A stretch of DNA of 64,000 nucleotides from Algihabitans albus (GCF_003572205.1 NZ_QXNY01000002.1:868001-932000); one strand, 5' to 3'; shown: positions 28,512 through 37,512, numbered from the stretch's first letter. Numbers and translations are program-made. Notes: generated by a model not told the origin, from the sequence alone.

Positions 28512-29787
28512 AGTCGGCCTGGCCCTGGTCGTCGCCTTCCTCGCGTTTCTGCTGGGCGGCGTCCCCATCGTCTTCGTGCTCGGCCTGGCGGCGGTGATCG
28601 GCCTGCTGATCGCCGATATCGATCTGATCGTACTGGCCCAGCGGACCATCTCCGGCACGCAGATCTTCAGCCTGCTCGCCATTCCCGGTTTCGTTCTGGC
28701 CGGCGACCTGATGGCCGCGGGCGGACTGTCCCGGCGTCTCGTGCGCGTCTGTCAAACTCTCGTTCAGCACCTGACCGGCGGTCTCGGGATGGTGACCGTC
28801 CTCTCCGCCACCTTCTTCGCGGCCATCTCGGGATCAGCGCCGGCCACCACCGCCGCCATCGGCCGCATCATGGTGCCGGAGATGGAGAAGAACGGCTACC
28901 GGCGCGACTTCTCGACCGCACTCGCGACGGCCTCCGGCCCCATCGGTCAGATGATCCCGCCCTCCATACCGATGGTAATCTGGGGCGTGGTGGCGGAGGA
29001 GTCGATCACCAGGCTGTTCCTCGCTGGCATCGTGCCCGGCCTCATGATCGCCATCGGCCTCATGGTCGTCTCGGCTCTCTCGGCGCGGGCCATGGGTCTC
29101 CGGGCCAAGTCCCGCCGGGCCACGATCAAGGAGCTTGGCGAGGCCGTCTGGGACGGTAAATGGGCTCTGGCCGCACCAGTCATCATCCTGGGCGGGATCT
29201 ATGGCGGCATCTTCACCCCGACCGAGGCCGCGGCCATCGGCGTGGCCTACGGCTTGCTGGTCGGCCTGTTCGTCCATAAGGAGGTCCACTTCAAAGACCT
29301 GCCCCACATCGTTCTGCAGTCGATGAAGACGACGACGATCGTCGCCTTCATCATCGCCACCGCGTCCGTCTTCGGGTGGCTGGTCGCCATCGAGCAGCTG
29401 CCCGCCGCACTCGCCGCCGGCATCATCGGCATCTCCGACAACCCCATCCTCATCCTGCTGATGATCAACCTGCTTCTGCTGTTCATCGGCGCGGTCATGG
29501 ACAACATCGCGGCGATGATCATCCTGGGCGGCGTGCTGACGGCACTCGGCGCCGAACTGGGACTCGATCCTACCCATCTGGGCGCACTGGTCGTCATCAA
29601 CTTCGCGATCGGCATGGCAACCCCGCCGTTCGGCTACTCGCTCTTCGTCGGGGCGGCCATCAGCAAGCTTTCCGTCGAGGCGATCTCGAAGGCGCTGTGG
29701 CCCATGCTGCTGGTTCAGATCCTCGTGCTGATGCTGGTGACCTACGTCCCGGCCGTGACCCTGTTTCTGCCGAATCTGCTGCGCTGA
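28504..29787 (+). CDS. dctM: TRAP transporter large permease (second system)
   Basis: A 427-residue DctM subunit with about 12 membrane segments. It starts with GTG inside dctQ (VSEVGLALVVAFLAFLLGGVP). Signatures are LLAIPGFVLAGDLMAAGGLSR, FFAAISGSAPATTAAIGRIMVPEM in short pieces, IGQMIPPSIPMVIWGVVAE, FTPTEAAAIGVAYGL and ATPPFGYSLFVGAAIS. It catalyses Na+-coupled uptake with DctQ. It is the last gene of the 23733-29787 module. Confidence 0.92.
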   Translation: MSEVGLALVVAFLAFLLGGVPIVFVLGLAAVIGLLIADIDLIVLAQRTISGTQIFSLLAIPGFVLAGDLMAAGGLSRRLVRVCQTLVQHLTGGLGMVTVLSATFFAAISGSAPATTAAIGRIMVPEMEKNGYRRDFSTALATASGPIGQMIPPSIPMVIWGVVAEESITRLFLAGIVPGLMIAIGLMVVSALSARAMGLRAKSRRATIKELGEAVWDGKWALAAPVIILGGIYGGIFTPTEAAAIGVAYGLLVGLFVHKEVHFKDLPHIVLQSMKTTTIVAFIIATASVFGWLVAIEQLPAALAAGIIGISDNPILILLMINLLLLFIGAVMDNIAAMIILGGVLTALGAELGLDPTHLGALVVINFAIGMATPPFGYSLFVGAAISKLSVEAISKALWPMLLVQILVLMLVTYVPAVTLFLPNLLR

Positions 29788-29791
29788 ACTA

Positions 29792-29813
29792 GCTCTCTCC
29801 TACGTTAGAGAGC
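29792..29813 (+). terminator. hairpin after the second TRAP operon
   Basis: GCTCTCT (29792-29798) pairs with AGAGAGC (29807-29813) around an 8-base loop, 5 bp after the dctM stop. It has no T-run, so it is a weak intrinsic terminator at best. Part of it is shared with the short dispersed repeat that begins at 29806. Confidence 0.35.
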
Positions 29814-29843
29814 GATTCACGTCCCAGACGGAAGCGAACTCGC
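29806..29843 (+). repeat. short dispersed repeat, copy 2
   Basis: TAGAGAGCGATTCACG followed by CAGACGGAAGCGAACTCGCG aligns with the copies at 16089 and 40246 (shared core GATTCA...GGAAGCG). It lies immediately before the 142-bp repeat at 29865-30006, in the convergent gap between dctM and the SDR gene. Confidence 0.55.
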
Positions 29844-29864
29844 GCCGACCAGGACGATCGCGCA

Positions 29865-30006
29865 CTAGACCGGACAGTGATCGATCCGACCCACCTATTG
29901 GGTCCGGCGATTACGTTAGATCCAGTCTCAATTCAAAGTGTGAGAGTCTGTTTCTTGTGATCGGCGGAACCGCGAAGCGATTCCACACGATCACAACACG
30001 CTCTAG
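29865..30006 (-). repeat. 142-bp structured dispersed repeat, copy A
   Basis: Read on the minus strand it aligns without gaps to 56887-57028 (plus strand) with 17 mismatches by hand count (about 88% identity). Both copies begin CT(A/G)GAGC and end GGTCTAG. Conserved internal hairpins: TTGTGATCG...CGATCACAA (9-bp stem around a GC-rich inner stem) near the 5' end, and GACCCA...TGGGTC near the 3' end. The first bases provide the TAG stop codon of the SDR gene. No coding frame fits both copies. Confidence 0.8.
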
Positions 30007-30755
30007 AACTGCACGCCGCGTGTCAGAGCGCCATCAACCACGAGATTAGTGCCTGTGACGAAGCTGGCCGCCGGACTGGCCAGGAAGGCGACGGCGTTGG
30101 CCATCTCCTGTGGCGTGCCCATGCGCCCGGTCGGATTGAGGGCCAAGGCCTCCTGGAAGAAATCGGGCTGGTTCTGCTCGATCTGCTGCCAGACGCCGCC
30201 CGGGAAATAAGTATTGCCCGGCGACAGGCTGTTGGCCCGGATACCCTGCGGTGCCAGCTTGTGCGCCAGGCCTTGGATGTAGTGGATGATCGCCGCCTTG
30301 AAGGTCCCATAGGGCCCGGCGGCGAAGTCGATCTCGCGACCCGAGACACTGGAGATGGCGACGATGGCTCCGGCCTTGCTCTTCTCCAGAAAGGGCATAG
30401 CTGCTTCGACCAGGTTCACCGTGTGCAGCAGGTCGACCTCGAAACTGCGCCGCCAGCAGTCTTCGTCGTCGCCGATAGCCAGCGCGCTGACGTTCGCCAC
30501 CACGATGTCCAGACCGCCGAAGGCCTCGCCGCTCTCGGCCACCCAGGTCCGCAGCGCGGAGGCATCGGCGACGTCCAGGGCTTGCCCTCTGCTGCTGGAG
30601 CCGAGCGCCGCCACGGTCCCCTCCACCTCGTCCGCCTTGCGCGCGCAGACCGCGACCTGCGCGCCCTCAGCCACCAGAGTTTCGGCGATCGCCCGGCCAA
30701 TTCCCTTGGTCGCGCCAGTCACCAGCGCCTTCTTGCCTGCCAAACCGAGATCCAT
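30003..30755 (-). CDS. short-chain dehydrogenase/reductase
   Basis: A 250-residue classical SDR. The nucleotide motif is TGATKGIGRAIAETL (residue 12), then VVANVSAL (the NAG position reads NVS), catalytic Ser in AISSVSGREI and the YxxxK pair in YGTFKAAI, and a C-terminal SDR pattern ASFVTGTNLVVDGALTRG. GGAGGAGGACATC precedes the ATG. It follows the formamidase gene on the same strand (125 bp gap), so it may belong to the amide operon or be separate. Substrate unknown. Its stop codon is formed by the end of the 142-bp repeat. Confidence 0.87.
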   Translation of the reverse strand: MDLGLAGKKALVTGATKGIGRAIAETLVAEGAQVAVCARKADEVEGTVAALGSSSRGQALDVADASALRTWVAESGEAFGGLDIVVANVSALAIGDDEDCWRRSFEVDLLHTVNLVEAAMPFLEKSKAGAIVAISSVSGREIDFAAGPYGTFKAAIIHYIQGLAHKLAPQGIRANSLSPGNTYFPGGVWQQIEQNQPDFFQEALALNPTGRMGTPQEMANAVAFLASPAASFVTGTNLVVDGALTRGVQF

Positions 30756-30880
30756 GATGTCCTCCTCCGCCAGTTTCCATGTGATGTTCGAACGAAAGAG
30801 ACGGGCAGAACGCGACCGGCCCTTACACGACCGGCTGCGCAGCGCCCGTTCCCAACTCCAGAAACCCAGCAACCCGGACG

Positions 30881-31867
30881 TCAGGCCAGGTACTGTTTCG
30901 ACACCGAGGCGCCGACGGTGTACTTCGGATCCACCATGTTGCCGAGGCGTAGCTTCCCGCACTGAGTCAATAGCATATAGGCCTCCAGCTCTTCGTAGCC
31001 GTAGTCCGCCGCCATCCAACGCGTCAATTCGCGATAGGCGATTCGCGCCGCGTCCTCGAGCGGACGGGCACTGCCGATCGTCATGATCTTGTCGTCCGTT
31101 TCCAAGCGCGGCCAGGCGATCTGCATGTCCTTGATCAGATCGATCTGCACCGTGGTTGTCGAGGGAATCTCGATGGCAACGCCGCAGAGCTCGCCATCGC
31201 CCTGAACACCGTGGCAGTCGCCCAGGTGCAGATAGGCCCCCTCGTGTTGCACGGGGAAGTAGACTACGGACCCCGGCGCCACGTCGGGGAGATCCATGTT
31301 ACCGCCGTAGTAGTCCGGCTGCAGCGAGGAGATCGCCTCAATTTCCGGTGCGACTCCGATGGTGCCGATGAAGGGCTCGAACGGCAGGGTGACGCGCTCG
31401 CTCCAGTAGACACCGCTCTCGTCGACCCTGACCTTGCGCACCTTCTCGGGCAAGGGCGCGTTCAGCATCGCCGTGTTGGCGGTGCCGACCAAGCCGCCGA
31501 ACTCGGGAATCAGACAGGTCGTCCCGGCCGGTTGCGGCCCGCGTGGCAGCACCGATTTGATGTGGACCGCCAGCACGTCGCCCTTCTTGGCCCCGCGTAC
31601 GTAGATCGGGCCGTTCTGCGGATTCAGATAGGGCAGTTTGAGCTTCTCGGTCGGCTTGTCGCTTTCTGATGTGATCTTTCCCTCGAAGGCATCGCGGGTC
31701 TCGACCTCGACGACGTCACCCGGATCCACCTCCAGCACCGGCGTTGCGAAGCCGCCGAGGACGTAGTGGTAGGCGCCCTGCTTCTCCTCACTCAGTTGAT
31801 GATGCGTACCGGCCTTGCCGCCGGCCACGCCCTTGGTCGCCATGATTGATTGGGATAGCCAGGACAT
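30881..31867 (-). CDS. fmdA: formamidase/acetamidase (FmdA/AmdA family)
   Basis: A 328-residue member of the acetamidase/formamidase family, which hydrolyses formamide or acetamide to ammonia and the acid. Landmarks: HHQLSEEKQGAYHYVLGG, PVLEVDPGDVVEVETRDAFEG, NPQNGPIYVRGAKKGDVLAVHI, the VVYFPVQHEGAYLHLGDCHG metal/active-site region with VQGDGELCGVAIE, and DYGYEELEAYMLLTQCG near the end. GAGGAG precedes the ATG. It is shorter than the 400-residue formamidases of methylotrophs. It is downstream of urtABCDE and an AmiC/AmiR pair, which argues for a short-chain amide substrate imported by that transporter. Confidence 0.88.
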   Translation of the reverse strand: MSWLSQSIMATKGVAGGKAGTHHQLSEEKQGAYHYVLGGFATPVLEVDPGDVVEVETRDAFEGKITSESDKPTEKLKLPYLNPQNGPIYVRGAKKGDVLAVHIKSVLPRGPQPAGTTCLIPEFGGLVGTANTAMLNAPLPEKVRKVRVDESGVYWSERVTLPFEPFIGTIGVAPEIEAISSLQPDYYGGNMDLPDVAPGSVVYFPVQHEGAYLHLGDCHGVQGDGELCGVAIEIPSTTTVQIDLIKDMQIAWPRLETDDKIMTIGSARPLEDAARIAYRELTRWMAADYGYEELEAYMLLTQCGKLRLGNMVDPKYTVGASVSKQYLA

Positions 31868-31926
31868 TCTTACTCTCCTCTTGTTGGTTTCGGTTCCGTG
31901 GCGAGTCCCCCGAACGGTCCCGAACG

Positions 31927-32688
31927 TTAAACCGAGAGGTAGCGGCGCACGCGCTCCCGGTCGTGCAGCTCCTCGACGTCCAGCTCGGCGACGATACGGC
32001 CCTTGTCCATGACGTAGCCGCGCTGCGCCATCGACTGGATCATGTCGAGGTTCTGTTCGACGAACAGAACCGTCAGACCCTGCGACGCGTTGAGTTTCTT
32101 GATGGCACGGCCGATGTCCTGAACGATCGACGGTTGGATGCCCTCCGACGGTTCGTCGAGCAGCATCAGCTTCGGCCGCCCCACCATCACCCGCCCGATC
32201 GCAAGCTGCTGCTGCTGTCCGCCGCTGAGAGTGCCGGCGCGTTGCCGGGCGCGCTGGCGGAGCACGGGAAAGAAATCGTAGACCGTCTGATAGTCGGGGT
32301 CGCTTCCCGCCGCCGACAGCGTCTCGCCGACTTGCAGGTTCTCGCGTACGGTCATGCGCGGAAAGACTTCGCGGCCTTGGGGAATATAGCCGAGGCCGAG
32401 ACGGGCTCTACGGTCCGCAGGCAGGCTGCCGATCTCCTTTCCCTCGAAACGGATGCTGCCGGCGTCCGCGCGCATCAGCCCGATCAGGCTGCGCATCAGC
32501 GTGGTCTTGCCGACGCCGTTGCGCCCGATGATCGCGACGATCTCCCCTCGGCCGACGGAGAAACCGACCTCTTGCAATACCGGCTTGCCGCCGTAGCCGC
32601 CGCGCAGGGCATCGACCTGCAGAAGCGGCGCCGATCCTATACCGGTCCGGGTCCTCGCCGATAGCTGGGTTTCGGCCTCACGTGTCAT
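31927..32688 (-). CDS. urtE: ABC transporter ATPase, urea/short-chain amide type (UrtE)
   Basis: A 253-residue LivF/UrtE-class ATPase. Walker A GRNGVGKTTLMRSL (about residue 56), LGYIPQGREVFPRMTVRENL, the signature TLSGGQQQQLAIGR, Walker B KLMLLDEPSEGIQPSI and H-loop VLFVEQNLDM. The EPSEGIQPSIVQDIG variant is characteristic of UrtE as opposed to LivF. The ATG lies within the end of urtD (11-bp overlap). With UrtD it energises the UrtBC permease. Confidence 0.92.
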   Translation of the reverse strand: MTREAETQLSARTRTGIGSAPLLQVDALRGGYGGKPVLQEVGFSVGRGEIVAIIGRNGVGKTTLMRSLIGLMRADAGSIRFEGKEIGSLPADRRARLGLGYIPQGREVFPRMTVRENLQVGETLSAAGSDPDYQTVYDFFPVLRQRARQRAGTLSGGQQQQLAIGRVMVGRPKLMLLDEPSEGIQPSIVQDIGRAIKKLNASQGLTVLFVEQNLDMIQSMAQRGYVMDKGRIVAELDVEELHDRERVRRYLSV

Positions 32689-33418
32689 GGGGTGTCCCCA
32701 GATAGATTTCGGCCACCCGCTCGTCGGCCTCGATCTCGGCGATGGAGCCCTGTGCGAAAAGCCGGCCCATGTGAAGGACGGTCACGCGGTCCGCGATCTG
32801 ACGGACGAACTCCATGTCGTGCTCGACCGCCAACACCGACACGCCTTCGGTCTTCAGCGTCTTGACCATCTCTCCGGTTTTGCGGGTTTCGTCCGGCGAC
32901 ATGCCCGCCGTTGGTTCGTCGAGCAGCAATAGCCGGGGCTTGACGCTGACGGCCATGCCGATTTCCAGCCACTGCTGCTGACCGTGCGACAGGTTGCCGG
33001 CCAGCTCGGCCGCAGCCGAGCTGAGATCGACGAAAGCCAGGATCTGCGCGATCTCCGCAGACAGACTCTGGCCCTCGAGATGGTGCTGTAGGGCGATCTC
33101 CAGGTTCTGCCAGACGCTCAGGTCCTTGAAGATACCCGGCACCTGGAACTTGACGCTGATTCCTTTACGGATCCGCGCGAAGGAGGCCAGGTCGGTTATG
33201 TCCTGGCCATTGAAGAGAATGCGCCCGGCCGTTGGCTTGTGTTCGCCGAGAACGAGGCGGAAGAAGGTCGACTTGCCCGCACCGTTTGGGCCGATCAGGC
33301 AATGGACCTCCCCGCGCTCCATCTCGAAACTGAGATCGCGCGCTACCTGGACGCCGCCGAAGCTCTTCTGCAGGCCGACCGTCTCGAGGATGCTCGCGCT
33401 GGTCTCGGCGATGCTCAA
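32678..33418 (-). CDS. urtD: ABC transporter ATPase, urea/short-chain amide type (UrtD)
   Basis: A 246-residue LivG/UrtD-class ATPase: LIGPNGAGKSTFFRLVLGEH (Walker A), ISVKFQVPGIFKDLSVWQNL, the signature NLSHGQQQWLEIGMA, Walker B LLLLDEPTAGMSPDET and VLAVEHDMEFVRQIAD. LSHGQQQWLEIGM is diagnostic of UrtD. The only start fitting the conserved N-terminus is a TTG that overlaps the urtC stop (TTGA). The frame is open far upstream, antisense-free but inside urtC in another phase, so the long version is not real. Confidence 0.9.
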   Translation of the reverse strand: MSIAETSASILETVGLQKSFGGVQVARDLSFEMERGEVHCLIGPNGAGKSTFFRLVLGEHKPTAGRILFNGQDITDLASFARIRKGISVKFQVPGIFKDLSVWQNLEIALQHHLEGQSLSAEIAQILAFVDLSSAAAELAGNLSHGQQQWLEIGMAVSVKPRLLLLDEPTAGMSPDETRKTGEMVKTLKTEGVSVLAVEHDMEFVRQIADRVTVLHMGRLFAQGSIAEIEADERVAEIYLGTPHDT

Positions 33419-34572
33419 GCTTGGCTCTCCCGGTCTTTTTCCGGCTCCCCTGGGGCGCCCCGACCGGTGCGGGTCAGCTTCGCGAAGACCCGGACGAGAC
33501 CGGGGATGAAGCCCTCCGGCGCAAGCAAAACGGTCAGCAGCAGCAGCAGCCCCATCACCACCAGGGCATACTGGCTGCCGTAGACCGTCAGGTTCTGAAA
33601 GCCGAAGAGGACCACCAGGGTGCCGAGCAAGGTGGCCGTCAGGTCGCGGCGCCCGCCCACGGCAACCCAGACGATCGGCAGGGCCGCCGCCGTCAGGCCC
33701 ATGCTGCTGGGGGTGATGTACTGTCCCCAGGCGGTGTAGAAAACCCCGGAGAGGCCGGCCAACCCGCTGCCGATCACGAAAGTGCCGAGCTGGTAGCGGC
33801 GGATATCGTAACCCAGCATCTCGGCGCGTTGCGGGTTCTCGCGGATCGCCACCAGAACGTTGCCGAAGCGCGAGTTCACCAGCACGCGCAGGGAGAGGTA
33901 GCAGAGGACCATCGCCGCCAGCAGCAGATAGTAGAGCGGGATGTCCGGGAAGAGGGCCAGGTCGCCGCCCGGCAAGGGCAGGGTCAGCGGCGGCATTCCC
34001 GTCATCCCGTTGTAGCCGTTCAGGCGGGCGGCGCCGATGGCCCATTCGGGTCCGGCCGTCTGCGCCATGAAGGTCTCGAACACCAGGGTCACCGACAGCG
34101 TGACGATTCCCAGAAACACCCCGCTGATCCGCCCATAGAAGAGGAAGTAGCCGAGCACGGCCGCCAGCAGCAGAGAGGCGGAGACCGCAATCGCCAAGGC
34201 AGCAAAGGTCAGCCCGTAGGCACTGCCGAGATTGATCGCGAGAACGCCATAGCTGTAGCCGGACAGGCCGAAGAAAGCCGTTTGTCCGAAGCTGAGCGAC
34301 CCTCCGTAACCCCAGATCAGGCACAGGCCCATCGCCATGAAGGTCCAGGTGAAGAAGTATGCCGTATTGCCCACGGTCCAGCCATCGACGAACAGCGGAT
34401 AGGCGACGGCCAAGGCCAGAACCAACGCGAAGCCGCTCCAGAAGACCCGACCGCGCCCTAGGGTCTGGGGGCCGTTGAGCCGTCCGAGCAGGCCCGGCAG
34501 AGGTGCCAGCCGTGCAGCGCGCGGACGCGGATCGCCGGAGTGGGTCTGCGGAGTCTCGATCATACCGTCCAT
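33415..34572 (-). CDS. urtC: ABC transporter permease (UrtC)
   Basis: A 385-residue permease of the branched-chain amino acid/urea class with about ten hydrophobic segments. Features are AMGLCLIWGYGGSLSFGQTAFFGL split over helices 3-4, an extended UrtC-type loop with NGYNGMTGMPPLTLPLPGG, and VAIRENPQRAEMLGYDIRRYQL, the EAA-like ATPase-contacting loop. A 50-residue P/R-rich cytosolic leader precedes helix 1. Stop and urtD start overlap by 4 bp. Confidence 0.9.
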   Translation of the reverse strand: MDGMIETPQTHSGDPRPRAARLAPLPGLLGRLNGPQTLGRGRVFWSGFALVLALAVAYPLFVDGWTVGNTAYFFTWTFMAMGLCLIWGYGGSLSFGQTAFFGLSGYSYGVLAINLGSAYGLTFAALAIAVSASLLLAAVLGYFLFYGRISGVFLGIVTLSVTLVFETFMAQTAGPEWAIGAARLNGYNGMTGMPPLTLPLPGGDLALFPDIPLYYLLLAAMVLCYLSLRVLVNSRFGNVLVAIRENPQRAEMLGYDIRRYQLGTFVIGSGLAGLSGVFYTAWGQYITPSSMGLTAAALPIVWVAVGGRRDLTATLLGTLVVLFGFQNLTVYGSQYALVVMGLLLLLTVLLAPEGFIPGLVRVFAKLTRTGRGAPGEPEKDRESQA

Positions 34573-34615
34573 GACCCGAGCTGGCAGACGGCGGGCGCTT
34601 TTAGAGACCGGCGTC

Positions 34616-35482
34616 TCATGTCCGCTCCTTCAGGAACCATCCCGAGATACCCCGCGGCAGGATCCGAATCACGATGATGACGGTTACCAGCAGACCGATC
34701 TGGCCGAACAATTGCCCCTGCCATCCGGTCATCACCGCCTTGATCAAGGCCAGCACGGCAGCCGCCGGCGCAGTGCCGAGAAAGACATCCGCCCCGCCGA
34801 CGACCACGGTCACGAAGCTCTCGACGATAAAGGTGACCCCCATGGTCGGGACGAGTGTCATGGTCGGTGCGTAGAGGCCGCCCGCCAGTCCCGCGAGCGC
34901 GGCCCCCAAACCGAACGTCAGGCTGTAAACCCGAGAGGTTCTGACACCCAGCGCCTGCGCCATCTGCGGCTTTTGAATTGTCGCCCTGGCAAGCAGGCCG
35001 AAGCGGGTCACGTTGAACAGCAGGTAGAGAGCGATCAGAAGCAGGACTGCGACTGCCATCAGTACCAGCCGGTACTCGGAGTAGGAGAAGGCCCCGATAC
35101 TGAAGCTGTCGAGCGGCGTGCCGATCCCGGGCATGGTGGAGCCGAGCAGAATCAGCACCGTTTGGGTGACGATCAGGCTGATGCCCCAGGTCGCGACGAT
35201 CGAGTCCAGCGGCCGGTGATAGAGCCGGTGGATGATCAATCGCTCGACGAGGATGCCGGCCAACCCGGCAGCCAGAGCTCCGCAGAGGATGGCCAGCGGA
35301 AGCGGCAAGCCCAGGCGCGCCATGATGACGGTCACATAGGCACCGCACATGATGAACTCGCCATGGGCGAGATTGATGATCCCCATCATGCCGAAGATGA
35401 TCGCCAATCCCGCCGCCGAGAGCACCAGGAAGGCGAAGGCATCGCCGAACTGATAGAGAAACGCGAATACCTCCTGCAGCAT
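34616..35482 (-). CDS. urtB: ABC transporter permease (UrtB)
   Basis: A 288-residue LivH/UrtB-class permease with about eight helices. Signatures: AAGLAIIFGMMGIINLAHGEFIM in pieces, the TWGISLIVTQTVLILLG segment, and TRFGLLARATIQKPQMAQALG, the coupling loop to the ATPases. The GINLAHGE-type motif (IINLAHGEF) is typical of the family. It is 43 bp upstream of urtC and 92 bp downstream of urtA, all on the minus strand. Confidence 0.9.
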   Translation of the reverse strand: MLQEVFAFLYQFGDAFAFLVLSAAGLAIIFGMMGIINLAHGEFIMCGAYVTVIMARLGLPLPLAILCGALAAGLAGILVERLIIHRLYHRPLDSIVATWGISLIVTQTVLILLGSTMPGIGTPLDSFSIGAFSYSEYRLVLMAVAVLLLIALYLLFNVTRFGLLARATIQKPQMAQALGVRTSRVYSLTFGLGAALAGLAGGLYAPTMTLVPTMGVTFIVESFVTVVVGGADVFLGTAPAAAVLALIKAVMTGWQGQLFGQIGLLVTVIIVIRILPRGISGWFLKERT

Positions 35483-35574
35483 GCAGCGAGCTTCCCAGAT
35501 CGAGGCGATAGGCGAGCGAGCGGCGACGAGGGCCGGCCAACTGTCCGGCCCCCGCCAGGTGACGTTAGGTCCGC

Positions 35575-36825
35575 TCAGTTCTGCGCCGGCGGACTGCTCG
35601 GCGTGTACTGGGCGTCATGGTCCCGCTGCGTCAGGTCGCAGCCGGCTTCACCCAGCCAGTAGGGTTCGATCCCTTCCCAGACTTTGGGAATCGAGATCTC
35701 GTGATCGGCACCGACCTGGACCAGATAGATCGTGTGACTGGCGTGCTGACTCTTGGGATCGATACAGACTTGGCCTTCCGGGGCATCCACGCAGACCTCG
35801 CCGCTCTGAATGGCCTCGCGCACGGCCGCTTTCTCGGTCGAACCGGCGCGCTCGACCGCCGCCTTGTAGAGATGGATGCCGACGTAGGAGTTCTGACCCG
35901 GCTGATTGATGTAGACCTCATCCGGGAACATGGCCCGCCAGCGTGCCACGAAATCGCGGCTGGCCGGAGTGTCGACCTCCTCGATGTAGTTGGCGGTGAC
36001 GTGCATGCCCTCGAGCGCCGGTGGGTCGAAACGGCGATGCTCATAGCCCTGCGCGACGTTCACCGAACTGCCCATGGGAATGCCCAAGTCGGCGGCGGCG
36101 GCCTGCTCGTAGAAGGAGGCTTGGGCCGTCCCGACCAGAAGCGTCATCAGCACATCGGGCTGAGCGGCCTGGATGTTCTGGATGGTCTGCGAAAACTGGG
36201 AGACTCCGAGGGGGATGAACTCCTCTCCGACCATCTCGCCGCCGTTCTCCTCCACGATCTGCCGAACCCATTCGGCCGAAATCTGCCCGAAGTTGTAGTC
36301 GGCCGCGATGGTGTAAACCCGTTTTCCGTAGGTCTCCATCATCCAGGGCACGAGAGTCGAAAACTGCTGTTCCGGCACCGCGCCCGTTGCCACGACGTTG
36401 GCGTCGCAGACACCCCCCTCGTACTGGTTGGTGTAGAAGTAGAGCGCGTCCATCTGGTTGACGATCGGGCGGACCGCCTCGCGCGAGGCGCTGGAGAAAC
36501 CTGCGAAAACGACGTCGACGTTGTCGCGCTGGAGCATGCGACGCATCAGTTCCTGATAGCGACGGTTGTCGGACTGCGGGTCGTAGATGACCAGTTCCAC
36601 CGGGCGTCCCATGATGCCACCGGCCTCGTTGATCTCCTCTGCCGCGAGTTGAGCTCCATGGACCTTCTGGATCGTCGCCGCCGCGAACTCGCCCGACTGA
36701 TCCTCAAGCACCCCGATGCGGATCGGATCGGCGGCCATCGACGCGCTGGCGAGTAGCGACAGCGCCAGGGAACCGCCTAAAATCGCTGCGCCGCCCTTGG
36801 CTTTCCTTTGGAAATGACATGTCAT
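35575..36825 (-). CDS. urtA: ABC transporter substrate-binding protein (UrtA/FmdD type)
   Basis: A 416-residue type 1 periplasmic binding protein. The signal peptide is in the first 31 residues (ILGGSLALSLLASASMA), and the mature chain starts DPIRIGVLEDQSGEFAAAT. Further landmarks: AEEINEAGGIMGRPVELVIYD, FAGFSSASREAVRPIV, YFYTNQYEGGVCDANVVATG and FIPLGVSQFSQTIQNIQ. The YxNQYEGGVCD and FIPLG segments fit the urea/short-chain amide subgroup (UrtA, FmdD, AmiC). Linkage to formamidase suggests amides rather than urea; no urease genes are seen. It is 18 bp downstream of amiR. Confidence 0.92.
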   Translation of the reverse strand: MTCHFQRKAKGGAAILGGSLALSLLASASMAADPIRIGVLEDQSGEFAAATIQKVHGAQLAAEEINEAGGIMGRPVELVIYDPQSDNRRYQELMRRMLQRDNVDVVFAGFSSASREAVRPIVNQMDALYFYTNQYEGGVCDANVVATGAVPEQQFSTLVPWMMETYGKRVYTIAADYNFGQISAEWVRQIVEENGGEMVGEEFIPLGVSQFSQTIQNIQAAQPDVLMTLLVGTAQASFYEQAAAADLGIPMGSSVNVAQGYEHRRFDPPALEGMHVTANYIEEVDTPASRDFVARWRAMFPDEVYINQPGQNSYVGIHLYKAAVERAGSTEKAAVREAIQSGEVCVDAPEGQVCIDPKSQHASHTIYLVQVGADHEISIPKVWEGIEPYWLGEAGCDLTQRDHDAQYTPSSPPAQN

Positions 36826-36843
36826 CTCGGTCTGCCTCCTGTC

Positions 36844-37512
36844 TTACTTGTAGTTTTTACGTTGCACAGGTTGGGCCGGCGGCGCTGGCGGCCCGGTTGG
36901 ATCTCCGGCTTGATCTTTGGACGTTTCGACTGTGGTCTCCGAAACAATCTGCTCGCAGAGAGCCTCGACCGATACGCGACGGCTCATGCTCTCGCGCCGC
37001 AGACGGCGAAACGCCTCGTCGTCGTCGACATTCTGGGCCGCCATGACCTTCAGGATCGCCTTGGTGACGAAACGGCGCGCCCGCAACCGCTCCTCCAGCT
37101 CACCTCGTTCGTCCGCCAGCGTCTGACGCTGGGCGAACTCATTGAATGCGAGAAACAGAGTCGTGAAGATTCCGGTCGAACGAATGGGCTTGGTGATGTA
37201 GCCCGCGGCCCGAGCGCGAATGACGCGACTGAGCCGGCTGGGTGCCTCCACTCCGATCACAGCCACCAAAGGCACCGCGGGAAGGATCAGGCCGTCGAGG
37301 ATCGGCCCCACACCCTGGTCCGTCTCGAAGAAGAGAATGTCACAGCTGTCGAGCGTCTCCTGGAGTGCGACATCGCTCTCAGCGCTGTCGAGGACGCCGA
37401 CCAGAAGTCCGAGGCGCTGCAGGACTGCGACCAGCCGCTTCCGGTTCTCATCCGGAACGTGGATGACCAGGGCGCGGGCGCCGCGAAAATTCTGAATGAT
37501 CGAGCGTTTCAT
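36844..37512 (-). CDS. amiR: ANTAR-domain transcription antiterminator (AmiR-like)
   Basis: A 222-residue protein. Residues 10-125 form a receiver-like domain without the usual acidic pocket (VIHVPDENRKRLVAVLQRLG, DILFFETDQGVG, RAAGYITKPIRST), as in AmiR. A coiled-coil follows, then a C-terminal ANTAR RNA-binding domain: ERLRARRFVTKAILKVMAAQN, DDDEAFRRLRRESMSRR. A P/A-rich tail ends the protein. AmiR binds leader RNA to prevent termination and is held inactive by AmiC until amide binds. The start overlaps the amiC stop by 1 bp (ATGA), ensuring equal synthesis. The candidate RNA target lies upstream of amiC (38693-38789). Confidence 0.9.
   Translation of the reverse strand: MKRSIIQNFRGARALVIHVPDENRKRLVAVLQRLGLLVGVLDSAESDVALQETLDSCDILFFETDQGVGPILDGLILPAVPLVAVIGVEAPSRLSRVIRARAAGYITKPIRSTGIFTTLFLAFNEFAQRQTLADERGELEERLRARRFVTKAILKVMAAQNVDDDEAFRRLRRESMSRRVSVEALCEQIVSETTVETSKDQAGDPTGPPAPPAQPVQRKNYK

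Noticed and set aside
32678-34324. 548-codon version of UrtD reaching back through urtC
   Set aside because: The upstream part is urtC read in the wrong phase; UrtD homology begins just after the TTG at 33418.
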